A DNA stretch of 64,000 bases from Flavobacterium luteolum (GTDB lineage: Bacteria; Bacteroidota; Bacteroidia; Flavobacteriales; Flavobacteriaceae), in NCBI RefSeq assembly GCF_027111275.1, contig NZ_CP114286.1, forward strand, positions 2,232,001-2,296,000, written 5' to 3'. The notes beneath the pieces were generated by a model. It worked only from the letters and a program-made list of their open reading frames with translations. It ran no database searches and was not told the origin of the DNA. The translations under genes and the position numbers were made by a program. Shown here piece after piece: positions 53,099 through 60,609 of this stretch. The stretch's first letter is position 1, and the number at the start of each line of letters is the position of its first letter.

Positions 53099-54157
53099 AT
53101 GACAGCAAATAAAAATACAGCATTGGTTGTTGGCGCAAATGGCGTTATCGGAACAAATCTTATAGAATATCTTTTATCTACTAACAATTGGGATATTATT
53201 GGATTATCCCGAAAAGGAGGCAATGATGCGCCTAATCTGAAATACATTTCAGTTGATTTACTGGATACTGAAAACAGTAAAAAGCAGTTATCTAGCCTCA
53301 CAAATATTACGCATATATTTTACACCGCTTATCAAGATCGTCCATCATGGTCTGAACTTGTTGAGCCAAATCTAAACATGCTTAAAAATGTAGTTGAGAT
53401 AATTGAACCATTATCTAAAGGCTTACAGCATATCAGTTTAATGCAGGGCTATAAAGTTTATGGAGCTCATTTAGGGCCTTTTAAAACTCCAGCAAAAGAA
53501 ACAGACGCGGGTCACATGCCTCCAGAATTTAACATTGACCAGCAGCAATATTTAGAAAAAAAGAAAGAAGGAAAAAAGTGGAATTGGAGTGCTATTAGAC
53601 CTTCTGTTGTAGGTGGTACTGCAATAGGAAACCCAATGAATCTGGCACTTTTGATAGCTGTTTATGCATCAATTTCTAAAGAATTAAATCTACCGCTTCG
53701 ATTTCCGGGAAAAGCAGGAGCTTACGATAAACTTATGGAAATGACCGATGCTGGACTCTTGGCTAAAGCAACTGTTTGGGCAGCAACAAATCTGCAATGC
53801 GCAAATCAGGCTTTTAATATTACAAATGGAGATCTGTTTCGATGGACAGAACTTTGGCCTAAAATCGCTTCTTATTTTGATATTCCTGTTGCGCCTCCAC
53901 TTCAAATGGAATTAAAAACAGTAATGGCCGACAAAAAGGTTTTGTGGGAAAATATTCAGGAAAAATACAATTTAGAAAAACACGATTATGAAAAATTGAC
54001 CAGTTGGAACTTTGGAGATTTTGTTTTTTCTTGGGATTATGATTTTTTTGCTGATGGAACCAAAGCAAGACGTTTAGGTTTTTATGAGTTTATAGATACA
54101 GAAGAAATGTTTTTTAGTCTTTTTGATCAATTGCGCCAAGAAAGAATTATACCATAA
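53099..54157 (+). CDS. SDR family oxidoreductase (PRISE/progesterone 5-beta-reductase-like)
   Basis: The 352-residue protein has an N-terminal Rossmann fold (ALVVGANGVIGTNLIEYLLS with GxxGxxG). It also has LMQGYKVYGAHLGPFKTPAKETDAGHMPPEFNIDQQQYLEKKKEGKKWNWSAIRPSVVGG, the pattern of the iridoid-synthase/progesterone 5-beta-reductase-like (PRISE) SDRs, which reduce enones with NAD(P)H. The canonical YxxxK is not obvious, as in that branch. The start at 53099 gives MTANKNTALVVGANG; a TTG-initiated frame from 53060 adds unconserved residues. A Crp/Fnr gene precedes it. Confidence 0.85.
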   Translation: MTANKNTALVVGANGVIGTNLIEYLLSTNNWDIIGLSRKGGNDAPNLKYISVDLLDTENSKKQLSSLTNITHIFYTAYQDRPSWSELVEPNLNMLKNVVEIIEPLSKGLQHISLMQGYKVYGAHLGPFKTPAKETDAGHMPPEFNIDQQQYLEKKKEGKKWNWSAIRPSVVGGTAIGNPMNLALLIAVYASISKELNLPLRFPGKAGAYDKLMEMTDAGLLAKATVWAATNLQCANQAFNITNGDLFRWTELWPKIASYFDIPVAPPLQMELKTVMADKKVLWENIQEKYNLEKHDYEKLTSWNFGDFVFSWDYDFFADGTKARRLGFYEFIDTEEMFFSLFDQLRQERIIP

Positions 54158-54249
54158 ATAAGAATGGTTTTTTGAAGTAAATAGGAAAGAAAGCACTATA
54201 TAAGTTGATAAACGGGACTTTTTCTTTTAAGGCGTAACGTTTTTTTGAA

Positions 54250-54372
54250 TAGCCTTCAGCTTTAGCTGGAGGAACAAAAATGAGAATAAAAAAGGCTTTA
54301 GCTAAACTATCAAAGTCTGGCTAAAGCCTTTCATTTTTATAACAAAAAATCTCCAACTAAAGTTGGAGGCAA
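54250..54372. repeat. Inverted repeat with CTTTAGCTGGAG / CTCCAACTAAAG arms and central hairpin
   Basis: The left arm AGCCTTCAGCTTTAGCTGG (54250-) and right arm CTCCAACTAAAGTTGGAGGC (to 54370) are each near-palindromic. A central hairpin (54290-54332) has AAAGGCTTTAGC / GCTAAAGCCTTT. It lies between the convergent SDR and threonine dehydrogenase genes and is a dispersed-repeat type distinct from the GCCACGAATT family. Confidence 0.75.
54290..54332. terminator. Bidirectional terminator between SDR and threonine dehydrogenase genes
   Basis: The stem AAAGGCTTTAGC / GCTAAAGCCTTT has A and T runs on either side and serves both convergent genes. Confidence 0.6.
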
Positions 54373-54421
54373 TTGATTATTTGCCTTTTAATGATAGTAA
54401 ACAAATTGTGCTGAAAAGAAT

Positions 54422-55360
54422 TTAACTCAAATGCTCAATCATATCTTTTGTCATGGTTTCTAAATCAAATTTATGATTCCATCCCCAGTCTTCTCTAGCA
54501 GAAGAATCGTCTATGCTAGCTGGCCAGCTGTCTGCAATTTTTTGGCGGAAATCTGGATTATAAGTAATCTCAAATTCAGGAATATGCTTTTTAATTTCTG
54601 CAGCAATTTCAGTTGGAGTAAAACTCATCGCAGCCAAATTGTATGAAGAATGTATTTTGATTTCTTCAACTGGCGCCTTCATGATATTAATTGTCGCGTC
54701 AATTGCATCATCCATATACATCATTGGCATTTTGGTTTCAGAAGACAAAAAGCATTCGTATTTTTTATCGGCAATAGCTTTATAGAAAATATCAACTGCA
54801 TAATCTGTGGTTCCGCCGCCTGGAGGAGTAGACCAGCTGATTAAGCCTGGATAACGAATACTGCGAACATCAACTCCATAAATATTATGATAATATTCGC
54901 ACCATCTTTCGCCCGCTTGTTTACTGATTCCGTAAACAGTTGAAGGCTCCATTACAGTATATTGTGGTGTGTTTTCTTTTGGAGTTGTTGGGCCGAAAAC
55001 CGCAATACTCGAAGGCCAGAAAATCTTTTGAATCTTTTTTGCTTTTGCTAAATTCAAAACATGAAAAAGAGAATTCATATTCAAATCCCAAGCAAAAGCT
55101 GGGTTTTTTTCAGCAGTTGCAGATAAAAGTGCTGCCATCAGATATATATCGGTAATCTTATGCACTTCGACCAAATGTTCGATCTGATTAAAATCTAAAG
55201 CATTGACCACTTCAAAAGGTCCCGAATTAACAACATCAGTATTTAATTTTCTAATATCAGAAGCGATAACATTCTCGGTTCCGTATAATTTACGCAGTTT
55301 TTGAGTCAGCTCTGTTCCAATCTGACCGCACGCGCCAATGATCAATATTTTAGGGTTCAT
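54422..55360 (-). CDS. SDR-type L-threonine 3-dehydrogenase
   Basis: The 312-residue protein is an extended SDR: GACGQIG at residues 9-15 binds NAD, and the catalytic YGISK (Tyr-x-x-x-Lys) follows a PSSIAVFGP strand. The run RSIRYPGLISWSTPPGGGTTDYAVDIFY is characteristic of the bacterial short-chain threonine dehydrogenase group related to UDP-galactose epimerase. It oxidises L-threonine to 2-amino-3-ketobutyrate in threonine breakdown. It has its own -7 box and is convergent with the SDR gene. Confidence 0.92.
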   Translation of the reverse strand: MNPKILIIGACGQIGTELTQKLRKLYGTENVIASDIRKLNTDVVNSGPFEVVNALDFNQIEHLVEVHKITDIYLMAALLSATAEKNPAFAWDLNMNSLFHVLNLAKAKKIQKIFWPSSIAVFGPTTPKENTPQYTVMEPSTVYGISKQAGERWCEYYHNIYGVDVRSIRYPGLISWSTPPGGGTTDYAVDIFYKAIADKKYECFLSSETKMPMMYMDDAIDATINIMKAPVEEIKIHSSYNLAAMSFTPTEIAAEIKKHIPEFEITYNPDFRQKIADSWPASIDDSSAREDWGWNHKFDLETMTKDMIEHLS

Positions 55361-55383
55361 TTCTTGACGATTTTTAGAGAATA

Positions 55384-55391
55384 CAAATATA
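55384..55391 (-). promoter_or_regulatory. -7 box of the threonine dehydrogenase gene
   Basis: TATATTTG on the minus strand (exact TAnnTTTG) lies 23 bases before the ATG at 55360. Confidence 0.5.
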
Positions 55392-55655
55392 ACGTTTTCG
55401 CAATTACTTGCGCTTTTTTGGACGGTAAATTATAAATTCAATAATTAAAAAGTTTGTTTGTTATATTATTCTCTTTTAAAAGTGTGTCTTTGTGCCTTTT
55501 TTGAAAACCGCTGAAAAAGCGCCATTTTATTGCTATACTAATCAAATAAAAATTGTTATAATTGATTCTCTGATAGTAATAAAAAGACAAAAAAATAACC
55601 TTGATTTATAGAATCTTTAGCAAAAAACAGAATTCATAATTGTAAATTTACTTCG

Positions 55656-55663
55656 TAACTTTG
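55656..55663 (+). promoter_or_regulatory. -7 box of the lipoprotein-mfd operon
   Basis: TAACTTTG (exact TAnnTTTG) lies 20 bases before the ATG at 55684. It is probably the main promoter for mfd as well. Confidence 0.55.
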
Positions 55664-55683
55664 CAGCCTAACTGTTTTAATCA

Positions 55684-56292
55684 ATGAAATACCAAATATC
55701 TCTTTTTCTGCTTTTGACAACTGTATTATTTTCTTGCCAAAATGAAAATGAAAAACGCCTTGCAGAAAATGCAAAAGAAGCGAAAAAGAAAGAAGCTATT
55801 TTTAACAATATAAATAAAGGCTGGACTTTTCTAGACGAACCCATTAATGAGATTTCAGAATCACAATTGAATTCTTGGACGGAATGGCGTGAATTTATAA
55901 AAGAAATAGGTGAAAAGCCTAGAAAGACCATTGGTGCGTTTCAGAAAAAATCTGCAGCTATTTCCAAAAAAGCGATGGCTCTTAATAATAATATACCGGC
56001 TCAGTTTAATCAGCCTCAGATCAAGAGCCGCATTTCTATTTTGATTACTAAAATTAAAATGCTGGATTTGTTTATTCATTTGAGCAACATTCCAGATGAT
56101 AAAGTGGTTTTTTTAATTCAGGAAATCAATAAGGAACTGATTTCTTTGGAAAGACAAATGGATAAAATTGTCGAAAAAGCCAAGATTCCTAAAGAACAAG
56201 GAGAAGAAGATTTCCTTAGAATGTTAGATACAACACGTGCGATTCCGAGTTCGGCACCGCCATTAGATAAAAATATACCAAGAGTTGAGTAA
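55684..56292 (+). CDS. Coiled-coil lipoprotein upstream of mfd
   Basis: The 202-residue protein has a lipoprotein signal ending LFSC (Cys 18), then a charged, helix-rich sequence (NEKRLAENAKEAKKKEAIFNNINKGWTFLDEPI and later IQEINKELISLERQMDKIVEK) likely to form coiled coils. No catalytic motif is seen. Its stop codon overlaps the mfd start by eight bases, so the two are cotranscribed and probably translationally coupled, although an envelope lipoprotein and a cytoplasmic repair factor share no obvious pathway. Confidence 0.75.
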   Translation: MKYQISLFLLLTTVLFSCQNENEKRLAENAKEAKKKEAIFNNINKGWTFLDEPINEISESQLNSWTEWREFIKEIGEKPRKTIGAFQKKSAAISKKAMALNNNIPAQFNQPQIKSRISILITKIKMLDLFIHLSNIPDDKVVFLIQEINKELISLERQMDKIVEKAKIPKEQGEEDFLRMLDTTRAIPSSAPPLDKNIPRVE

Positions 56293-59200
56293 AAACGCCT
56301 TATATACTACATACGATAATCTGCCAAAAGCCGAGCAGATTGCTAAAAGTTTACTGGAAGGAAATCAGGTAAAAATGAACATCAGCGGATTGTTGGGATC
56401 TGCTGTTTCTTTTATAATACGTTCTGTTTTCAGGAAAACCGAACTGCCTTTTCTGATTGTTTTAGACAACAAAGAAGAAGCGGCATACTATCTAAACGAT
56501 TTAGAACAAATGATTGGAGAACAAGATGTATTGTTTTATCCAGCTTCATTTCGCCGTCCGTACCAGATTGATGAAACAGACAACGCCAATGTTCTGCTTC
56601 GCGCGGAGGTTTTAAACAGAATTAATTCAAGAAAAAAACCAGCCGTAATTGTTACGTATCCTGAAGCACTTTTTGAAAAAGTAGTAACAAGAAGAGAACT
56701 AGATAAAAACACTTTAAAGGTTGCTTTGAACGATAAAATTTCAATTGATTTTATCAACGAAGTTTTGTTCGAATACGAATTCAAAAGAGTAGATTTCATT
56801 ACAGAACCTGGCGAATTTTCTGTTCGTGGGGGAATTGTCGATGTTTTTTCTTTTTCAAATGATCATCCATATCGAATTGAGTTTTTTGGAAACGAAGTAG
56901 ACAGCATCAGAACTTTTGATGTTGAAACACAGCTTTCAGTAGAAACACATAAAAAAATTACAATTATTCCGAACGTTGAGAACAAACTTTTTCAGGAAAA
57001 TCGTGAAAGCTTCTTAGATTATATTGCGGAAAAAACAGTTCTTTTCATTCAAAATACTGAAGGACTTTTTAGTCAGTTAGACAAACAATTTGCAAGAGCA
57101 GAAGAAGCTTTTGAGAAACTTTCGGGAGAAATAAAACATGCAACGCCGGAACAATTGTTTTTAAATCAGGCGTCATTTATAAAAAGATCTTTAGATTTTT
57201 CGGTTGTAGAATTGGCCTCAAGACCAGTTTATAAAACAACCAAGAAATTTGAATTTCATATTCAGCCTCAGCCATCTTTCAATAAACAATTTGATTTATT
57301 ACTGAATAATCTAAGCGAAAATCATTTTAACGGATACGTCAATTATCTGTTTTGTTCGAATGATACGCAAGCAAAACGTTTTCATGATATTTTTGAATCT
57401 TTGGATGAAGCCAATTCAGAAAATATCAGAAAGCAATATCATACGATTGTATTGCCTTTATACCAAGGTTTTATTGATGAAGAAAACCAAATAACGGCTT
57501 ATACTGATCATCAGATTTTTGAGCGTTATCATAAATTCAACATTAAAAACGGATATTCGAAAAAGCAGAATATTACTTTAAAAGAATTAACCGCACTTTC
57601 TGTTGGCGATTATGTAACGCACATCGATCACGGAATTGGTAAGTTTGGAGGACTACAGAAAATTCAGGTTGAGGGTAAAACACAAGAAGCCATAAAATTG
57701 GTTTATGCCGATAATGATATTGTTTATGTGAGCATTCACTCACTTCATAAAATCTCCAAATACAACGGAAAAGACGGAACGCCTCCAAAAATATATAAAC
57801 TAGGATCAAACGCTTGGAAGGTTTTAAAACAGAAAACCAAAGCGCGTGTCAAACATATTGCGTTCAATTTGATTCAGCTGTATGCAAAACGTCGTTTAGA
57901 AAAAGGGTTTCAGTTTGCGCCTGACAGTTATCTTCAGAACGAATTGGAAAGTTCGTTTATTTACGAAGATACGCCAGACCAAATGAAATCGACAGCAGAA
58001 GTGAAAGCCGATATGGAAAGCGATCGCCCAATGGATCGTTTGGTTTGTGGTGACGTAGGTTTTGGAAAAACGGAAGTTGCGATTCGTGCGGCTTTTAAAG
58101 CGGTTGATAATAGTAAACAAGTCGCTGTTTTAGTTCCGACGACTATTTTGGCGTATCAGCATTTTAGAACTTTTTCTGAACGTTTAAAAGATATGCCTGT
58201 TACAATTGGCTACTTAAACCGATTTAGAACGGCAAAACAAAAAACACAAACACTAAAAGATTTAGCAGAAGGAAAACTCGATATTGTGATTGGAACACAT
58301 CAATTAGTAAATAAAAATGTCGTTTTTAAAGATTTAGGTTTATTGATTGTTGATGAGGAACAAAAGTTTGGAGTAAACGTAAAAGATAAATTGAAAACTA
58401 TTGCTGCCAATGTCGATACGCTGACTTTGACAGCAACGCCAATTCCGAGAACTTTACAGTTTTCGTTAATGGCGGCTCGAGATTTATCGGTAATTACAAC
58501 GCCTCCGCCAAACCGTTATCCTATTGAAACGAATGTGGTTGGTTTTAATGAAGAGATTATTCGTGATGCGATTTCATATGAAATTCAAAGAAATGGACAG
58601 GTTTTCTTCATCAATAACCGAATCGAAAATATAAAAGAAGTGGCAGGAATGATTCAGCGTTTGGTTCCAAATGCAAGAGTCGGAATTGGTCACGGACAAA
58701 TGGACGGCGCCAAACTTGAGGAATTGATGTTAGGTTTCATGAACGGAGATTTTGATGTTTTGGTGGCAACCACAATTATAGAAAGTGGTTTGGACGTTCC
58801 AAATGCCAATACGATTTTCATCAACAATGCGAACAATTTCGGATTATCAGATTTGCACCAAATGCGTGGGCGTGTTGGTCGAAGTAATAAAAAAGCATTC
58901 TGTTATTTCATCTGTCCGCCATATTCATCTATGACCGAAGATGCTAGAAAACGTATTCAGGCGTTGGAACAATTCAGCGAATTAGGAAGCGGTTTCAACA
59001 TTGCGATGAAAGATTTGGAGATTCGTGGAGCAGGAGATTTATTGGGTGGAGAACAAAGCGGTTTCATTAATGAAATTGGTTTTGATACCTACCAAAAAAT
59101 CATGAACGAAGCGATTGAAGAATTGAAGGAAAACGAATTCAAAGATTTATATCCTGAGGAAAATGATATTGACACGAAAGAATACGTAAAAGACATTCAA

Positions 59201-59650
59201 ATCGATGCTGATTTTGAGCTTTTATTTCCTGACGAATACATCAATAACGTTTCAGAACGTTTGGTTTTATATAACGAATTAGGTGCCATAAAAGACGAAG
59301 CTGGATTACAAGAATTTGAGAAAAAATTAATTGACCGTTTCGGACCATTGCCAAAACCTGCTGTTGCTTTATTAAACAGCATCAGAATAAAATGGATTGC
59401 GACAAAAGTTGGAATCGAGAAATTGGTTCTGAAGCAAGGAAAAATGATTGGTTATTTTGTATCCGATCAGCAATCAGATTATTACCAATCGGTGAAGTTT
59501 AGAAATGTCTTGAATTTCGTTCAAAAGCATAGTAATCTTTGTAAAATGAAAGAAAAACAAACCGTAAACGGATTACGTTTGTTATTGACTTTTGAGAACG
59601 TGAAGTCGATAAAACGTGCGCTGGAGTTGATGGAATTGTTTGAGGAGTAA
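56285..59650 (+). CDS. mfd: Transcription-repair coupling factor Mfd
   Basis: The 1121-residue protein has all Mfd parts. A UvrB-like N-terminal region spans about 30-330. The RNA-polymerase-interacting CarD-like domain is at about 420-500 (LKELTALSVGDYVTHIDHGIGKFGGLQKI). The superfamily 2 motor has Walker A GDVGFGKTE (589-597) and a DEEQ box (LLIVDEEQKFG), plus TATPIPRTLQFS and QMRGRVGRS. The C-terminal TRCF domain is at about 960-1080. It removes stalled RNA polymerase at DNA lesions and recruits UvrA. I take the TTG at 56285 as the start (MSKNALYTTYDNLP), overlapping the previous gene; the next in-frame ATG is about 30 codons on, inside the conserved region. Confidence 0.96.
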   Translation: MSKNALYTTYDNLPKAEQIAKSLLEGNQVKMNISGLLGSAVSFIIRSVFRKTELPFLIVLDNKEEAAYYLNDLEQMIGEQDVLFYPASFRRPYQIDETDNANVLLRAEVLNRINSRKKPAVIVTYPEALFEKVVTRRELDKNTLKVALNDKISIDFINEVLFEYEFKRVDFITEPGEFSVRGGIVDVFSFSNDHPYRIEFFGNEVDSIRTFDVETQLSVETHKKITIIPNVENKLFQENRESFLDYIAEKTVLFIQNTEGLFSQLDKQFARAEEAFEKLSGEIKHATPEQLFLNQASFIKRSLDFSVVELASRPVYKTTKKFEFHIQPQPSFNKQFDLLLNNLSENHFNGYVNYLFCSNDTQAKRFHDIFESLDEANSENIRKQYHTIVLPLYQGFIDEENQITAYTDHQIFERYHKFNIKNGYSKKQNITLKELTALSVGDYVTHIDHGIGKFGGLQKIQVEGKTQEAIKLVYADNDIVYVSIHSLHKISKYNGKDGTPPKIYKLGSNAWKVLKQKTKARVKHIAFNLIQLYAKRRLEKGFQFAPDSYLQNELESSFIYEDTPDQMKSTAEVKADMESDRPMDRLVCGDVGFGKTEVAIRAAFKAVDNSKQVAVLVPTTILAYQHFRTFSERLKDMPVTIGYLNRFRTAKQKTQTLKDLAEGKLDIVIGTHQLVNKNVVFKDLGLLIVDEEQKFGVNVKDKLKTIAANVDTLTLTATPIPRTLQFSLMAARDLSVITTPPPNRYPIETNVVGFNEEIIRDAISYEIQRNGQVFFINNRIENIKEVAGMIQRLVPNARVGIGHGQMDGAKLEELMLGFMNGDFDVLVATTIIESGLDVPNANTIFINNANNFGLSDLHQMRGRVGRSNKKAFCYFICPPYSSMTEDARKRIQALEQFSELGSGFNIAMKDLEIRGAGDLLGGEQSGFINEIGFDTYQKIMNEAIEELKENEFKDLYPEENDIDTKEYVKDIQIDADFELLFPDEYINNVSERLVLYNELGAIKDEAGLQEFEKKLIDRFGPLPKPAVALLNSIRIKWIATKVGIEKLVLKQGKMIGYFVSDQQSDYYQSVKFRNVLNFVQKHSNLCKMKEKQTVNGLRLLLTFENVKSIKRALELMELFEE

Positions 59651-59660
59651 AATAAAGTTT

Positions 59661-59800
59661 GCCACGAATTGCACGAATTCACACGAATTTTTTTGCCACA
59701 GATTAAAAAGATTATGAAGATTAAAAAAATCATTTAAATCCTTTTAATCTGTGGCAATAATTTTTTAAAATAATTCGTGCAAATTCGTGAAATTGGTGGC
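59661..59800. repeat. Nested inverted repeat: GCCACGAATT arms enclosing a GCCACAGATT element
   Basis: The outer arms are GCCACGAATTGCACGAATTC (from 59661) and the complementary AATTCGTGCAAATTCGTG...GGTGGC (to 59800). The inner element runs from GCCACAGATTAAAAAG (59695) to CTTTTAATCTGTGGC (59755). The nesting order is the reverse of that at 17513-17700. It lies between mfd and the DUF5683 gene. Confidence 0.88.
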
Positions 59801-59893
59801 AAATAAAAAATTAAGCTTTCTTTATCTTTTATTTAAGAAAAATCTTAGAATTAAAAAGTTTTCTTTGAGTCAAATTTTCAAAGACAACTTTAT

Positions 59894-60448
59894 ATGCAGA
59901 ACCAATTTATTCTTCTTTTTCTATTCTTAGGATTAACTACAATCTTTGCTCAGGGAAAAAATAAAAACATTTTAAAAGATTCTCTAAAATCGGAAACCAT
60001 TGACCCGCTTCGTCCTGCAAAAGCTGCATTTTATTCGGCTGTTTTGCCTGGTTTAGGTCAGATCTACAATAAAAAATATTGGAAACTTCCTTTAGTTTAT
60101 GGCGCAATCGGTACAAGTGCATATTTATACATTGATAATCAGAAAAACTACAATTTGTACAGAGATGAATATAAAAGCAGATTGGAAGGAAAAAAAAGTG
60201 ATTCGGAATTTTTGGCTGGCTTAAGCGAAAGCCAATTAATTACGGCTCAAAAAGGCTATCAGAGAAATAGAGATTTATCTGCTTTATTTATGGTGGGTTT
60301 TTATATTTTAAATATAATCGATGCCAATGTTGATGCTGCTTTGTCTCAATTTAATGTAGATGAAAGATTAGCGTTTAAACCTGCAATCATAAAAAATGAT
60401 ATCAATTTAAAGAATGATTTTGGAGTTGCTCTGAATTATTCGTTTTAA
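59894..60448 (+). CDS. DUF5683 domain protein
   Basis: The 184-residue protein has a signal peptide (MQNQFILLFLFLGLTTIFAQ). The DUF5683 domain is marked by PAKAAFYSAVLPGLGQIYNKKYWKLPLVYGAIGTSAYLYIDNQKNY, then RDEYKSRLEG and a hydrophobic ALFMVGFYILNIIDANVDAAL, ending in VALNYSF. DUF5683 proteins are small membrane-associated proteins of unknown function found in Bacteroidota. It is probably monocistronic. Confidence 0.85.
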   Translation: MQNQFILLFLFLGLTTIFAQGKNKNILKDSLKSETIDPLRPAKAAFYSAVLPGLGQIYNKKYWKLPLVYGAIGTSAYLYIDNQKNYNLYRDEYKSRLEGKKSDSEFLAGLSESQLITAQKGYQRNRDLSALFMVGFYILNIIDANVDAALSQFNVDERLAFKPAIIKNDINLKNDFGVALNYSF

Positions 60449-60458
60449 AAAAAGATTC

Positions 60459-60545
60459 GCCACGAATTTTTACGAATTCTTTTTTACCACAGATTTAAAT
60501 GATTTTGAAGATTAAAAAATCATTTAAATCCTTTTAATCTGTGGC
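60459..60545. repeat. GCCACGAATT half-arm plus ACCACAGATTT...AATCTGTGGC repeat
   Basis: A left-only GCCACGAATTTTTACGAATT (from 60459) is followed by an inverted ACCACAGATTTAAATG ... CTTTTAATCTGTGGC element (to 60545). The GCCACGAATT arm has no right partner, so this looks like an eroded version of the nested element at 59.7 kb. Confidence 0.8.
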
Positions 60546-60553
60546 AAAATAAA

Positions 60554-60597
60554 ATAAAAAAAGGCGTATGAAATTTTCATACGCCTTTAATTTTTCA
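60554..60597. terminator. Bidirectional terminator between DUF5683 and amylase genes
   Basis: The stem AAAGGCGTATGAAA / TTTCATACGCCTTT, with almost no loop and A and T runs on both sides, lies between convergent genes. Confidence 0.88.
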
Positions 60598-60609
60598 TCT
60601 AAAATCAGC

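Larger units (their letters stand above)
55361..55683. other. Intergenic region holding divergent promoters
   Basis: This 323-base A/T-rich gap separates the divergent threonine dehydrogenase and lipoprotein-mfd genes. Only the two -7 boxes listed separately can be supported; I see no small gene, hairpin terminator or dispersed repeat. Confidence 0.5.
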
